Under the pieces are notes generated by a model that saw nothing but the letters and a program-made list of their open reading frames with translations, was not told the origin of the DNA and did not search any database. 64,000 bases of DNA from Tessaracoccus flavus (lineage in GTDB: Bacteria > Actinomycetota > Actinomycetes > Propionibacteriales > Propionibacteriaceae), in assembly GCF_001997295.1 (NCBI RefSeq), contig NZ_CP019605.1, forward strand, positions 682,001-746,000, given 5' to 3'. Shown piece by piece: positions 18,264-27,763 of the stretch (positions are counted from its first letter, which is position 1; every line of letters begins with the position of its first letter). The position numbers and the translations under genes were made by a program.

Positions 18264-19274
18264 ATGAGCAGCGCACGCTTCCCAGCCTCCATCGGGGCGG
18301 ACGTTGGGTCTACGCCGCTGGCCTCCCTGGAGCGCCTCTTCCGCAGGCCGGACGTCCGGGTTTTCGGGAAGCTGGAGAATCGCAACCCGACGGGAAGCGC
18401 CAAGGACCGCTCTGCTCTGGGCATCGTCCGAGAGGCCTGGGAGAGTGGCCGGCTGAAGCCTGGGACCGTCGTTGTCGAGTCGAGCTCGGGCAACCTCGCG
18501 ATGGCTTGCGCTCGTCTCAGCGCGTTGCTTGAGTTCTCATTCGAGTGCGTGGTCGACCCCAGGGCCAACGCCCGCACGATCGCGGCGATCGAGGCCTACG
18601 GGGCCCGCGTCCACCGGATCGCGGAGCCGGACCCTGAGACCGGGGATTGGCTTGTCGCCAGACTCGCCCGGGTGCGGGAACTGCTCGGGTCGATCCCGGG
18701 CGCCATCACGCTCGACCAGTACTCCAACGTTGCGGCGATCAGGGCCCACGCGGACGGCACCATGCGGGAGATCCTTGAGCAGGCGGGGGAGCCGGACCTG
18801 CTCTATGTGGCGACCAGCACGACCGGCACGGTCGGTGGCTGCCTTCGCGTGGTGGGCGAGCGAGCCCTGCGCACCGATGTGGTGGCCGTCGACGCCGAGG
18901 GGTCCGTCCTCTTCGGAGGCACTCGCGGCCGCAGGATGTTGTCAGGCTATGGCGCGGGCTTCGTGCCGCCGCTCTCCCAGTACTCCAGCCCCGCCCGCGT
19001 CGCGCGCGTCGACGACCTCAGTGCGGTCATCGGGGCCCGCGCGCTGACGCTCACCGAGGGTCTGCTGGCCGGAGCCTCGACCGGAGCGGTGATCTCGGCG
19101 CTGCGCGCTGACTATGCCAACCTCCCGGCGGGCAGCACTGTCGTGGTGATGGTGCACGATGGGGGCATGCCCTACCTCGACACCGTTTACGACGACGACT
19201 GGGTGTGCCGAACCTTCGAGGTCACGCGCGCTGAGCTCCGGGCACGGGTGGCCGACTTCGCCGCCGCCCCATGA
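18264..19274 (+). CDS. PLP-dependent cysteine-synthase-fold enzyme (SbnA-like)
   Basis: 336 residues, fold-type II. KLENRNPTGSAKDRSALG contains the PLP lysine (Lys47) and SSSGNLAMACA is the substrate/PLP loop; TSTTGTVGGC is the phosphate-binding Gly/Thr loop. The overall look is closer to SbnA (which joins O-phosphoserine with glutamate on the way to diaminopropionate) than to CysK, which has SGNTG. The gene overlaps the next by 4 bases. The start at 18264 is the first ATG; its ribosome site is weak. The likely role is a beta-replacement that builds a non-protein amino acid. Substrates are unknown. Confidence 0.75.
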   Translation: MSSARFPASIGADVGSTPLASLERLFRRPDVRVFGKLENRNPTGSAKDRSALGIVREAWESGRLKPGTVVVESSSGNLAMACARLSALLEFSFECVVDPRANARTIAAIEAYGARVHRIAEPDPETGDWLVARLARVRELLGSIPGAITLDQYSNVAAIRAHADGTMREILEQAGEPDLLYVATSTTGTVGGCLRVVGERALRTDVVAVDAEGSVLFGGTRGRRMLSGYGAGFVPPLSQYSSPARVARVDDLSAVIGARALTLTEGLLAGASTGAVISALRADYANLPAGSTVVVMVHDGGMPYLDTVYDDDWVCRTFEVTRAELRARVADFAAAP

Positions 19275-20767
19275 GGGTCGCCATCGTCGGAGCCGGGCCC
19301 CGCGGGCTGTTCGCAGTGGAGCGACTCTGGGCACACGCCGCGCCGGGGACGTGCCTCGACGTCGTCCTCTTCGATCCCCGCGACCCGGGGGTGGGGGCCG
19401 CCTACGACCCTACGCAGCCGGAGTATCTGAGGCTCAACGTCAACTCCGCCGTCGTCTCCGCCGCCTGGCCAGGAGAAGACACCATCCCATCCTTCAACGC
19501 CTGGAGGCTGTCCACGGGCGAGCGCGAACCGTTGGAGCCGTTTCCGCCGCGGGCCCTCGTGGGACGCTATCTCGGCTGGTTCTGGGGATGGCTGAACCAG
19601 CAGACGCCGAGCGGATCCTTGCTCGCTCACCGCAGCCTGAACGTCGCCGAGCTCGCCGCGTCCGGAGCCGGCTGGGTCGTGGACGGAGAGATCTTCGACG
19701 AGGTCCTGCTCGCCACCGGGCATGAAGGGAGCTGGCCGGGACAACTTCACGGCGACGGGGTTATCCCCGCCGTTTTTCCGGTCCAGCGGTGGCTGGGCGA
19801 GGACGACGTCCCGCCGGGGTGCCGAGTGGCCTTCCGCGGCGCGGCGCTCACCTTCATCGACGCAGCGCTGGCGCTCACCGAGGGTCGCGGGGGAAGGTTC
19901 ATCGGCGACTGGGCGACGGGCCTGGCCTACGAGCGCTCAGGCCGGGAACCGCGCACACTGTGGCCGGTGGGCCGCTCCGGGCGGTGGATGGATCCGAAAC
20001 CCCAGCCGGGAACCCTGCTGGCCGAGGCCGACCCCGAGATCCTGCGCGTCGGCAGGGCCGCAGTGTTGAGTGCGGAGACCCCGACGGCGTCGCTCGGGGC
20101 CGTGCACACCACGGCGGTGGCGCTGGGGGCGGACCCGGACCGGCTGGCGAGCCTGCTCGACCCCGGCCGGGGCGATGCCACGGAGGCGCTGCGCCAGCGT
20201 CTCACCGCAGTGGCGGGCTCTTCCGATCCCGGCACCTCCTGGGCCTTGGGGCACGCCTGGCGTGGGCTCTACGACGCCCTGCGGTACCGCTTCGAAGGGA
20301 CCGTCGAGGGGTTCGCCCCGTTCGCCCGGCTCGCCAGCACGCTGGAGCGAGTGGCCTTCGGGCCGCCCCCGGTGAATGCCGCCAAGATCCTGGCCCTCAT
20401 CGAGGCCGGCCTCATTGATCCCACATCCCTCGAGCGGGCGCACTTCGACGGCGCCTCCCCGATCGGCCTCCCAGCAGCGCCCGACGTGATCGTCGACGCC
20501 GTGCTGCCTCCCCCCGGGGTGGTCCCCGGATCGCTGGTCGGCAGACTGGTCGACGACGGGGTGATCGTCTCCCCGGCGGGCCGTCGCGGAGTGGCGGTGG
20601 CCCCGGACGCCAACTGCCTCGACCGCGATGGCGTGCCGGTGCCCGGTCTGGCCTGCATCGGACGCGCCACCGAAGATGTGGTCATCGGCAACGACACCCT
20701 CAACCGCGCGCTTCACCCAGCTGTTGACCTGTGGGCGCGCCGCATCACCCAGAAAGGTAGCCAATGA
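19271..20767 (+). CDS. FAD/NAD(P)-binding protein (FAD-NAD(P)-binding family, PF13454 type)
   Basis: 498 residues. N-terminal Rossmann motif VAIVGAGPRGLFAVERL, then VVLFDPRDPGVGAAYDPTQPEYLRLNVNSAV, typical of this poorly known family, and a second nucleotide-linked segment CRVAFRGAALTFIDAALALTEGRGG. The C-terminal GLACIGRATEDVVIGNDTLNR resembles the closing FAD motif of related oxidoreductases. It is locked between two PLP enzymes by 4-bp overlaps on both sides (ATGA), so it should act in the same pathway, perhaps as an oxidase or N-hydroxylase of the amino-acid product (inference). Confidence 0.75.
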   Translation: MRVAIVGAGPRGLFAVERLWAHAAPGTCLDVVLFDPRDPGVGAAYDPTQPEYLRLNVNSAVVSAAWPGEDTIPSFNAWRLSTGEREPLEPFPPRALVGRYLGWFWGWLNQQTPSGSLLAHRSLNVAELAASGAGWVVDGEIFDEVLLATGHEGSWPGQLHGDGVIPAVFPVQRWLGEDDVPPGCRVAFRGAALTFIDAALALTEGRGGRFIGDWATGLAYERSGREPRTLWPVGRSGRWMDPKPQPGTLLAEADPEILRVGRAAVLSAETPTASLGAVHTTAVALGADPDRLASLLDPGRGDATEALRQRLTAVAGSSDPGTSWALGHAWRGLYDALRYRFEGTVEGFAPFARLASTLERVAFGPPPVNAAKILALIEAGLIDPTSLERAHFDGASPIGLPAAPDVIVDAVLPPPGVVPGSLVGRLVDDGVIVSPAGRRGVAVAPDANCLDRDGVPVPGLACIGRATEDVVIGNDTLNRALHPAVDLWARRITQKGSQ

Positions 20768-22110
20768 ACACCGCAGTGCACGGAGCGCCCCCACTCACGG
20801 GGCGGCGCGAGCCCTGGATGGACGAACTGCTGGGTGATCCAGAGACCGTCACGGGGTTACTGGACCAGTTCGGGTCCCCGGTCAACGTCCTGGACCCTTC
20901 GCCGCTCGGGAGAAACGCCGCGGAGCTCGTTGCCGCGGGCCGAGAGTCCGGCGTTGAGACCAGGGTCTTTTTCGCGCGAAAGGCGAACAAGACCCACGCC
21001 CTTGTGAAGCGTGCGATCGAGGACGGTCACGGTGTGGACGTCGCCAGCCACGCCGAACTCCGTCAGGTGCTGGATCTGGGCATGCCTCCCGCCAGGATCA
21101 TCGTCAGCGCCGCGGTCAAAACCGATCAGCTGCTCGCCCTCGCCGCGGACAGCGGCGCGACGATCTCCGTCGACCACGTGTCCGAACTACGTCGAATCGA
21201 GCGCCTCGCCTCCCCCGGGAGGCTTGTCGCCGTCGCCCCCCGGCTGGCTCCAGACCCCGCCTCCGGGGTCCCTCCCACCCGCTTCGGGGAACTGCGTGAC
21301 ACCTGGATCGCGGCGCTGTCTGAGGTTCAGCCGGGAGTCAGCGTCACCGGCCTCCACGTCCACCTCCACGGGTACGCCGTGGCCGACCGGGCCACGGCGA
21401 TAGCGGAGTCCGTCCGGATGGCAGATGAGCTGCGGAGTCTCGGCCATGCTCCGACCTTCCTCGATCTGGGAGGGGGAGTGCCGATGAGCTACCTCACCGA
21501 CGAGACCCAGTGGCGTGAGTTCTGGGACGTCCTGGGGGCGGGTGGCGAGCCGGAGTCCATCACGTGGCGGGATCACCGGCTCGGCACCGTCTACCCCTAC
21601 TACCAGGCCCCGACGCGGGGCGAGTGGCTCCGCGAGCTGCTCTCCGCCCGCCCCGAGAGTGGAGACACGTGCGCAGGCCTCCTGCGTCGGGCGGGGCTGG
21701 CGCTGCACCTCGAACCTGGCCGGAGCCTCGCCGACGGCTGCGGAGTGACTCTCGCCCGCGTGGCTTTCATCAAGCGCCGCAGCGACGGGGTGCCGCTCAT
21801 CGGTCTGGAGATGAACCGCACCCAGTGCCGCTCCACCTCCGACGACTTCATGGTCGACCCCGTCCTGGTAAGGACCAACGCCCCGGGAGAGCCCCTCGAC
21901 GGATTCCTCGTCGGTGCCTACTGCATCGAGGACGAGGTCATTCTGCGTCGGCGGATGCATTTCCCGCACGGCGTGGCGGCCGGTGACGTCATCGCGCTGA
22001 TCAACACCGGCGGCTACCTCATGCACATCCTTGAGAGCGCATCGCATCAGTTGCCGCTGGCGAAGAACGTCGTGTGGCCGAGCCTGGAGCTCGACGGGAT
22101 CGATCGCTAG
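20764..22110 (+). CDS. fold-type III PLP decarboxylase-like enzyme (Y4yA / SbnH / LysA-like)
   Basis: 448 residues. PLP barrel with VFFARKANKTHALV (PLP Lys73), GVDVASHAELRQVLDLG, GLHVHLHGYAV and FLDLGGGVPMSY, then LHLEPGRSLADGCG, and GAYCIEDEVILRRR, whose Cys corresponds to the second-subunit active-site Cys of ornithine/diaminopimelate decarboxylases. An insertion of about 60 residues around 260-320 (GTVYPYYQAPTRGEWL) is unlike LysA and is typical of the Y4yA-type group. It would decarboxylate an amino acid made by the first two enzymes. The real substrate is unknown. Confidence 0.75.
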   Translation: MNTAVHGAPPLTGRREPWMDELLGDPETVTGLLDQFGSPVNVLDPSPLGRNAAELVAAGRESGVETRVFFARKANKTHALVKRAIEDGHGVDVASHAELRQVLDLGMPPARIIVSAAVKTDQLLALAADSGATISVDHVSELRRIERLASPGRLVAVAPRLAPDPASGVPPTRFGELRDTWIAALSEVQPGVSVTGLHVHLHGYAVADRATAIAESVRMADELRSLGHAPTFLDLGGGVPMSYLTDETQWREFWDVLGAGGEPESITWRDHRLGTVYPYYQAPTRGEWLRELLSARPESGDTCAGLLRRAGLALHLEPGRSLADGCGVTLARVAFIKRRSDGVPLIGLEMNRTQCRSTSDDFMVDPVLVRTNAPGEPLDGFLVGAYCIEDEVILRRRMHFPHGVAAGDVIALINTGGYLMHILESASHQLPLAKNVVWPSLELDGIDR

Positions 22111-22142
22111 TCGGCGCGGCCGCCTCCGACTACGAGTTCCTT
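22108..22142. terminator. bidirectional terminator between converging genes
   Basis: TAGTCGG (22108-22114) pairs with CCGACTA (22136-22142) around a GC-rich loop. It covers the ends of the Y4yA-like gene (22110) and the epimerase-like gene (22130). No T-run. Confidence 0.45.
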
Positions 22143-22897
22143 GGCCAGTCGTCCGGGGTCGGCTCGTCCGGGTTCTCGGGCCTCGATGAGTGGCGCGTCA
22201 CGTCGTGCGCGGGGCGGTACCCGAGCTCCAGGCGCGTGTTGGTCGTCGACCACCGGCGGTGTGGGTTGTCGGAGACCGCGTAGTACAGCCCGAACGTGAC
22301 GTCCGCCTCGATCGCGGAGCGCACCACGTCGACGGTGTCGTCGTAGCTCAGCCACATCGCCCTCAGCAGGTCGACGTCGGCTCCCGCGTCCGGATCATCC
22401 GATATCCAGCCGATGCGCAGCGCGATGAACTCCAGACCGAACTCGTCGTGGTAGTAGCGACCGATCGTCTCCCCGAACGCTTTCGACACCCCGTAGAGCG
22501 AATCCGGTCGCGGCAGCATATGCGGGTACACGGGCCACTCCTCGTCGCGGTCGTACATGCCCATGACGTGGTTCGACGAGGCGAAGACAAAGCGCCGGAC
22601 CCCCGCCTCGCGGGCCGCTTCGAGCGCGTTGCGCACGCCGATGATGTTGGCGTTGAGCACTGCGTCCCAGGACGATTCCGGGGAAGCGGCTCCCGCCATG
22701 TGCACAACGGTGTCGACGCCGTCCATGAGGGCGAGCACCGCCGGGTAGTCGACCAGGTCGGCCGCAAGCAGATCTGGATCGTTCTCGTCGGGCCTGTGGG
22801 CGTGCCGGATGAGCTCGTACTCGTCTCGGAGCCGCTCCGACAGGAGGGTCCCCACGCCACCGTTGGCCCCAGTGATGAGGATTCTGCGCTTAGTCAT
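22130..22897 (-). CDS. NAD-dependent epimerase/dehydratase family, uronate dehydrogenase-like
   Basis: 255 residues from ATG 22897. Extended SDR: NAD motif LITGANGGVGTLL, catalytic YGVSK (Tyr-x-x-x-Lys), and VFASSNHVMGMY. The short length and NHVMG...YP..PD.LYGVSKAFGE pattern match bacterial uronate dehydrogenases, which oxidise galacturonate or glucuronate to lactones. No other uronate genes are nearby, so the substrate is tentative. Confidence 0.75.
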   Translation of the reverse strand: MTKRRILITGANGGVGTLLSERLRDEYELIRHAHRPDENDPDLLAADLVDYPAVLALMDGVDTVVHMAGAASPESSWDAVLNANIIGVRNALEAAREAGVRRFVFASSNHVMGMYDRDEEWPVYPHMLPRPDSLYGVSKAFGETIGRYYHDEFGLEFIALRIGWISDDPDAGADVDLLRAMWLSYDDTVDVVRSAIEADVTFGLYYAVSDNPHRRWSTTNTRLELGYRPAHDVTRHSSRPENPDEPTPDDWPRNS

Positions 22898-22954
22898 ACG
22901 CCGAGTCTGCCAGGCCCGCGAAGCATCGATGCGGGAATCCGGCCGTGCGCACGG

Positions 22955-22960
22955 TAGACT
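22955..22960 (+). promoter_or_regulatory. -10 element of the RNA helicase gene
   Basis: TAGACT is a good actinobacterial -10; no clear -35 is seen. It would leave a leader of about 120 nt before ATG 23086. Long leaders are usual for cold-inducible DEAD-box helicases; whether this one is cold-regulated is not shown. Confidence 0.35.
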
Positions 22961-23085
22961 GCTGCACAGCGCTCGGGATGTTCTGCTCCGGGCCCCATAG
23001 ATTTCATTCTTACGATGCCATCGCGCTGCGGTCATCACCGCGCCGGGCAGAACCGCTGCATCGCCCCACCAGGGAGACCCACACC

Positions 23086-24534
23086 ATGACCTCATCGGCC
23101 TTTCGCGCGCTCGGCGTGCCCACTCACCTTGCTGCAGTCCTCGAGGCTCGCGGCATCACCACCCCGACCCCGATCCAGGCGGCGACGCTGCCCGACTCCA
23201 TGAGCGGGCGCGACGTGCTCGGCCGCGGACGCACGGGCTCCGGTAAGACCTACGCCTTCCTGCTGCCCATGGTGGCCCGCCTCACCGAATCGGGCACGAA
23301 GCGCGCCCCGAAGCGCCCCCGCGCCCTCATCCTCGCCCCCACCCGCGAGCTCGCCACACAGATCGACGAAGCCCTCGCACCGCTTGCTGAGGCAGCGGGG
23401 CTGACCTCGCGAACCATCTTCGGCGGGGTGAACCAGCGCCCGCAGGTCGCGGCGCTGACCCGTGGCGTGGACGTGCTCGTCGCCTGCCCGGGCCGGCTCG
23501 AGGACCTCATCGCCCAGGGGTTCGTCACCTTGAACGCGATCGAGATCACAATCCTCGACGAGGCCGACCACATGGCCGACCTCGGATTCCTCCCGTCTGT
23601 GCGCCGGCTGCTGGGGGCGACTCCCCAGACCGGCCAGCGCATGCTGTTCTCCGCGACGCTGGACAAGGCCGTCGACACGCTGGTCAAGCAGTTCCTGCAC
23701 CAGCCCAAGGTCCACGAGGCGGACTCCGCAGAGTCCCCTGTGCCGACGCTGCACCACCACGTGCTCCACGTCTCGAACGATGCGCACCTGCCCGTGTTGG
23801 TGAACCTGGCCGCCGCCCCAGGACGCTCGGTGGTCTTCACGCGGACCAAGCACCGCGCCAAGAAGCTGGCCAAGCAACTCAATGCCGCGGGCGTGCCCGC
23901 CGTCGAACTGCAGGGAAACATGAGCCAGGGCCAGCGTGAGCGCTCCATGGCCGCGTTCCACGCCGGGACGGCGCAGACGCTCGTCGCGACGGACGTCGCC
24001 GCACGCGGTATCCACGTCGACGACGTCGGCCTGGTCATCCACGCCGACCCGCCGGTCGAGCACAAGGCCTACACCCACCGCAGCGGCCGTACCGCCCGCG
24101 CCGGAGCCGAGGGCACGGTCGTGACGCTGATGCTCGATGCCCAGCGCTCCGACGTCCGCGACCTCACCCGCAAGGCGGGGGTCAAGCCCACCATCACGCG
24201 CGCCGACGAGCGCCACCCCGTTCTCGTCGAGATCGCACCCGGGGAGCGCACGTTCCCTGGCGGACTGGTCAAGCCGGAGCCCCAGCAGCCCACCGGCGGA
24301 CGCCGGCGCAACCCCGCAGGTGACCGCTCGCGCGGAGCCGAGCAGGGGAGGGGTGCCAACCGTACCGAAGGGCGTGCCCAGAGCAGGTCTGAGCGCCCCC
24401 GCGGCGCAGCCCAGGGCGATGCGCCGTCGGGCCGCCGTCAGGGTCAGCCCCGCTCACGGTCGGCGCAGCCCGTCGGGACAGGTGGGGCCGCAGCCTTCTC
24501 TGCCTCGACCGGTCGCGGTCGGGGACGTCGCTGA
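23086..24534 (+). CDS. DEAD-box ATP-dependent RNA helicase (RhlE/CsdA-like)
   Basis: 482 residues. Q motif (TPTPIQAATLP), Walker A GRTGSGKT, PTREL, DEADHMADLGF, SAT (LFSATLDK), VVFTRTKHRAKKLAKQL, VATDVAARGIHVDDV and HRSGRTARAG are all intact. The last 90 residues are a basic Arg/Gly/Ser/Gln-rich tail for RNA binding. It stands just before the spc operon, so a role in ribosome assembly is natural but unproven. Confidence 0.95.
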   Translation: MTSSAFRALGVPTHLAAVLEARGITTPTPIQAATLPDSMSGRDVLGRGRTGSGKTYAFLLPMVARLTESGTKRAPKRPRALILAPTRELATQIDEALAPLAEAAGLTSRTIFGGVNQRPQVAALTRGVDVLVACPGRLEDLIAQGFVTLNAIEITILDEADHMADLGFLPSVRRLLGATPQTGQRMLFSATLDKAVDTLVKQFLHQPKVHEADSAESPVPTLHHHVLHVSNDAHLPVLVNLAAAPGRSVVFTRTKHRAKKLAKQLNAAGVPAVELQGNMSQGQRERSMAAFHAGTAQTLVATDVAARGIHVDDVGLVIHADPPVEHKAYTHRSGRTARAGAEGTVVTLMLDAQRSDVRDLTRKAGVKPTITRADERHPVLVEIAPGERTFPGGLVKPEPQQPTGGRRRNPAGDRSRGAEQGRGANRTEGRAQSRSERPRGAAQGDAPSGRRQGQPRSRSAQPVGTGGAAAFSASTGRGRGRR

Positions 24535-24571
24535 CGCTGAAGGCGATTTCGCCGCCGGGGACGTCTACAGC

Positions 24572-24577
24572 TAGACT
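24572..24577 (+). promoter_or_regulatory. candidate spc operon promoter (-10)
   Basis: TAGACT at 24572-24577 with a weak TTCGCC 18 nt upstream, giving a leader of about 160 nt before rplN. The leader carries a CCCC-TTC-GGGG hairpin (24601-24611). The second transcription start for ribosomal genes is needed because 11.8 kb separates this from the S10 operon. Confidence 0.4.
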
Positions 24578-24739
24578 GAACCGGTTGCCTTGGAACTGTG
24601 CCCCTTCGGGGGGACCTTTTCCGGGTATACACGTGCCCTTCACTCTCTCGAGCTGACGGGTGCCTCCTGGCAAAATCCAGGGGGTCGGTTTCTAGTTTCG
24701 CAAGGCCCTGCCAGGGAACCGGTGAGACAAGGAGAAGTA

Positions 24740-25108
24740 ATGATCCAGCAGGAGTCGCGACTGAAGGTCGCCGACAACACTGGTGCGAAGGAAATCCTCT
24801 GCATCCGCGTTCTCGGTGGCTCGAAGCGCCGCTACGCCTACCTCGGCGACACCATCGTCGCCACCGTCAAGGACGCGATCCCGGGCGGCAACGTCAAGAA
24901 GGGCGATGTGGTCAAGGCCGTCATCGTCCGCACCAAGAAGGAGCGTCGGCGCGCCGACGGTTCCTACATCAAGTTCGACGAGAACGCAGCGGTCATCCTG
25001 AAGACTGACGGCGAGCCCCGTGGCACCCGTATCTTCGGCCCCGTTGCCCGTGAGCTTCGCGAGAAGAAGTTCATGCGCATCGTCTCTCTCGCCCCGGAGG
25101 TGATCTGA
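24740..25108 (+). CDS. rplN: 50S ribosomal protein L14
   Basis: 122 residues, full length. [18 protein letters not shown] and [20 protein letters not shown] are diagnostic. Start ATG 24740 has AAGGAGAAGTA just upstream. First gene of the spc operon. Confidence 0.98.
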   Translation: MIQQESRLKVADNTGAKEILCIRVLGGSKRRYAYLGDTIVATVKDAIPGGNVKKGDVVKAVIVRTKKERRRADGSYIKFDENAAVILKTDGEPRGTRIFGPVARELREKKFMRIVSLAPEVI

Positions 25109-25110
25109 CC

Positions 25111-25482
25111 ATGGCTACCCTCCATGTGAAGAAGGGTGACCGCGTCAAGGTCATCTCTGGCAAGGACAGGGGCGTGGTGGCCGAGGTCATCGCAGTGCAC
25201 CCCGAAACGCAGCGCGTGACCGTGCAGGGCGTCAACCTCGTCAAGAAGCACCGTCGCGAGTCGCAGACCGCTCAGGGCCGCAGGGTCGAGGGCGGCATCA
25301 TCAACGTCGAGGCGCCGATTCACGTCTCGAACGTCCAGCCCGTGGTCAAGGTCGACGGCAAGGAGGTCGTCACGCGCGTTGGCTACAAGCGCGTCGACGT
25401 CACCAAGCGCCGTCCCGACGGCTCCGAGTACACCGCGCAGCGCTCGGTGCGCATCGCCCGCAAGACCGGTGAGGAGTTCTGA
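25111..25482 (+). CDS. rplX: 50S ribosomal protein L24
   Basis: 123 residues, about 20 longer than the E. coli protein. KOW motif [20 protein letters not shown] at the N-terminus, then [22 protein letters not shown]. The extra C-terminal segment ([25 protein letters not shown]) is usual in actinobacteria. Confidence 0.97.
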   Translation: MATLHVKKGDRVKVISGKDRGVVAEVIAVHPETQRVTVQGVNLVKKHRRESQTAQGRRVEGGIINVEAPIHVSNVQPVVKVDGKEVVTRVGYKRVDVTKRRPDGSEYTAQRSVRIARKTGEEF

Positions 25483-26108
25483 TGACTGACACCGCCACCA
25501 CCACGACGATGCCCCGCCTGAAGGCCAAGTACCGCGAGACCATCGTTCCTGCTCTGCAGGAGGAGTTCTCCTACGACAACGTCATGCAGATCCCCGGTCT
25601 GGTCAAGATCGTTGTGAACATGGGCGTCGGCGAGGCCGCGCGCGACTCGAAGATCATCGAGGGCGCCATCAAGGACCTCACCGCCATCACCGGCCAGAAG
25701 CCCGCCGTCACGAAGGCGCGCAAGTCGATCGCCCAGTTCAAGCTCCGTGAGGGCATGCCGATCGGCTGCCACGTCACCCTCCGCGGTGACCGGATGTGGG
25801 AGTTCGCCGACCGTCTCCTGACCCTGGCTCTGCCCCGTATCCGCGACTTCCGTGGCCTCAACGGTCGCCAGTTCGACGGTAACGGCAACTACACGTTCGG
25901 GCTCTCGGAGCAGGTCATGTTCCTGGAGATCGACCAGGACAAGATCGATCGCGTTCGCGGCATGGACATCACCTTCGTGACGTCCGCCGACAACGACGAA
26001 GAGGGCCGTGCGCTGCTGAAGCACCTCGGCTTTCCCTTCAAGGCAGTCGACGACCCGAAGAAGCAGAAGTCCAAGCGTGGCCCTGCGTTCTACAAGAAGA
26101 AGAAGTGA
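25482..26108 (+). CDS. rplE: 50S ribosomal protein L5
   Basis: 208 residues. [40 protein letters not shown] and [20 protein letters not shown] are conserved; it contacts 5S rRNA. A 10-residue Thr-rich N-terminus ([10 protein letters not shown]) and a basic C-terminus ([16 protein letters not shown]) extend the core. Its ATG overlaps the rplX stop by one base. Confidence 0.98.
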   Translation: MTDTATTTTMPRLKAKYRETIVPALQEEFSYDNVMQIPGLVKIVVNMGVGEAARDSKIIEGAIKDLTAITGQKPAVTKARKSIAQFKLREGMPIGCHVTLRGDRMWEFADRLLTLALPRIRDFRGLNGRQFDGNGNYTFGLSEQVMFLEIDQDKIDRVRGMDITFVTSADNDEEGRALLKHLGFPFKAVDDPKKQKSKRGPAFYKKKK

Positions 26109-26116
26109 GCTGACCC

Positions 26117-26302
26117 ATGGCGAAGACAGCACTCAAGGTCAAGCAGTCCCGCAAGCCGAAGTTTGGTGTGCGCGCTTACACGCGTTGCCAGCGTTGCGGC
26201 CGACCCCACTCGGTCTACCGCAAGTTTGGTCTCTGCCGCATCTGCCTGCGTGAACTTGCACACGCGGGCGAACTGCCCGGCGTGACCAAGTCGTCTTGGT
26301 GA
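26117..26302 (+). CDS. rpsN: 30S ribosomal protein S14, zinc-binding (type Z)
   Basis: 61 residues. Cys24-x2-Cys27 and Cys40-x2-Cys43 form the zinc site, so this is the zinc-dependent short form. A zinc-free paralogue, if any, would lie elsewhere. Position between rplE and rpsH is standard. Confidence 0.97.
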   Translation: MAKTALKVKQSRKPKFGVRAYTRCQRCGRPHSVYRKFGLCRICLRELAHAGELPGVTKSSW

Positions 26303-26381
26303 CCCCCACCCCGAACAGAAGTTTTGAGTTGCGCAAGGTCCACTCCACGGAAACCAGCGCGAGAAATGAGGACAACAAGTC

Positions 26382-26786
26382 ATGACCATGACTGATCCGA
26401 TCGCAGACATGCTCACGCGTCTGCGTAACGCCAATCAGGCGTATCACGAAGAGACGACCATGCCGTCGTCGAAGATCAAGGTGGGAATCGCCGAGATCCT
26501 GAAGGCCGAGGGTTACATCTCGAACTATGAGCTCACCGAAGTCGAGGGCCAGGTTGGCCAGGTGCTGAAGCTGACGCTGAAGTACGGCGACTCCCGCGAG
26601 CGTTCCATCATCGGCATCCGCCGCATCAGCAAGCCTGGGCTCCGCGTCTACGCCAAGGCCAACGAGCTCCCCAAGGTGCTCAACGGCATGGGCATCGCGA
26701 TCATCTCGACCTCGCAGGGCCTGCTGACCGATAAGGCAGCCAAGGCCAAGTCCGTAGGCGGCGAAGTCCTCGCCTACGTCTGGTGA
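26382..26786 (+). CDS. rpsH: 30S ribosomal protein S8
   Basis: 134 residues. [20 protein letters not shown] and [18 protein letters not shown] are S8 motifs. ATG 26382 has GAGGA 10 nt upstream; the in-frame ATG 26388 is farther. S8 is the spc operon autoregulator in E. coli; no matching RNA site is evident here. Confidence 0.97.
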   Translation: MTMTDPIADMLTRLRNANQAYHEETTMPSSKIKVGIAEILKAEGYISNYELTEVEGQVGQVLKLTLKYGDSRERSIIGIRRISKPGLRVYAKANELPKVLNGMGIAIISTSQGLLTDKAAKAKSVGGEVLAYVW

Positions 26787-26812
26787 CCGGGCGAAGGTAA
26801 GGAGAAACAGTT

Positions 26813-27355
26813 ATGTCGCGTATTGGCAGACTCCCCATCGCCATCCCGTCCGGTGTCGACGTGAAGCTCGACGGCCGCAAGGTCGACGTCAAGGGCCCCA
26901 AGGGCTCCCTGTCGCTCACCGTGGCCGAGCCGCTGACGATCGAGAAGAACGACGAAGGCCAGCTGGAGGTGTCGCGTCCCAACGACGAGCGCCTCAGCCG
27001 GTCCCTGCATGGCCTCACCCGCACCCTGGTCAACAACATGATCACGGGTGTCACCGAGGGCTACGAGAAGAAGCTCGAGATCGTCGGTGTCGGTTACCGA
27101 GTCATCTCCAAGGGCCCGCAGCAGCTCGAGTTCGCGCTCGGCTTCTCGCACCCGGTGGTCATCAACGCCCCTGAGGGCATCACGTTCAACGTCGAGACCC
27201 CGACCCGATTCTCGGTGTCCGGCATCGACAAGCAGCTCGTGGGAGAGACAGCGGCCAACATCCGCAAGCTCCGAAAGCCTGAGCCCTACAAGGGCAAGGG
27301 TGTCCGCTACGCGGGCGAGCAGGTCCGCCGCAAGGCTGGAAAGGCTGGTAAGTAA
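26813..27355 (+). CDS. rplF: 50S ribosomal protein L6
   Basis: 180 residues in two similar domains. [20 protein letters not shown] and the C-terminal signature [20 protein letters not shown] are typical. AAGGAG precedes the ATG. Confidence 0.98.
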   Translation: MSRIGRLPIAIPSGVDVKLDGRKVDVKGPKGSLSLTVAEPLTIEKNDEGQLEVSRPNDERLSRSLHGLTRTLVNNMITGVTEGYEKKLEIVGVGYRVISKGPQQLEFALGFSHPVVINAPEGITFNVETPTRFSVSGIDKQLVGETAANIRKLRKPEPYKGKGVRYAGEQVRRKAGKAGK

Positions 27356-27357
27356 CA

Positions 27358-27741
27358 ATGGCCATTTCGCTTAGCAACTCCAAGTCGCTGGCACCGAAGG
27401 CGGCCTCCAAGGCCCGCCGCCAGCTGCGTGGACGCAAGAAGATCAGCGGCTCGGGCGATCGCCCGCGCCTGGTCGTGACCCGTTCGTCCCGCCACCTGTT
27501 CGTTCAGGTGATCGACGACACCCAGGGCAGGACGCTCGCGTCCGCTTCCACCATGGAGGCTGACCTGCGTTCCGCCGAGGGCGACAAGTCGGACAAGGCT
27601 CGCAAGGTCGGCGCTCTCATCGCCGAGCGTGCGAAGGCTGCCGGCGTCGAGCAGGTCGTCTTCGACCGTGCGGGCAACAAGTACCACGGGCGGATCGCGG
27701 CTCTCGCGGATTCCGCTCGCGAGGCCGGGCTCGGCTTCTAA
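27358..27741 (+). CDS. rplR: 50S ribosomal protein L18
   Basis: 127 residues. [20 protein letters not shown] and [25 protein letters not shown] are diagnostic; L18 binds 5S rRNA. Two bases separate it from rplF. Confidence 0.98.
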   Translation: MAISLSNSKSLAPKAASKARRQLRGRKKISGSGDRPRLVVTRSSRHLFVQVIDDTQGRTLASASTMEADLRSAEGDKSDKARKVGALIAERAKAAGVEQVVFDRAGNKYHGRIAALADSAREAGLGF

Positions 27742-27763
27742 CGACGAAAGGAAGGATTTCGCG

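Noticed and set aside
18264..19274. Ordinary cysteine synthase CysK of the adjacent sulfur operon
   Set aside because: It is transcribed in the opposite direction, has SSSGNLA instead of the CysK SGNTG loop, and is fused in overlap to the FAD and decarboxylase genes.
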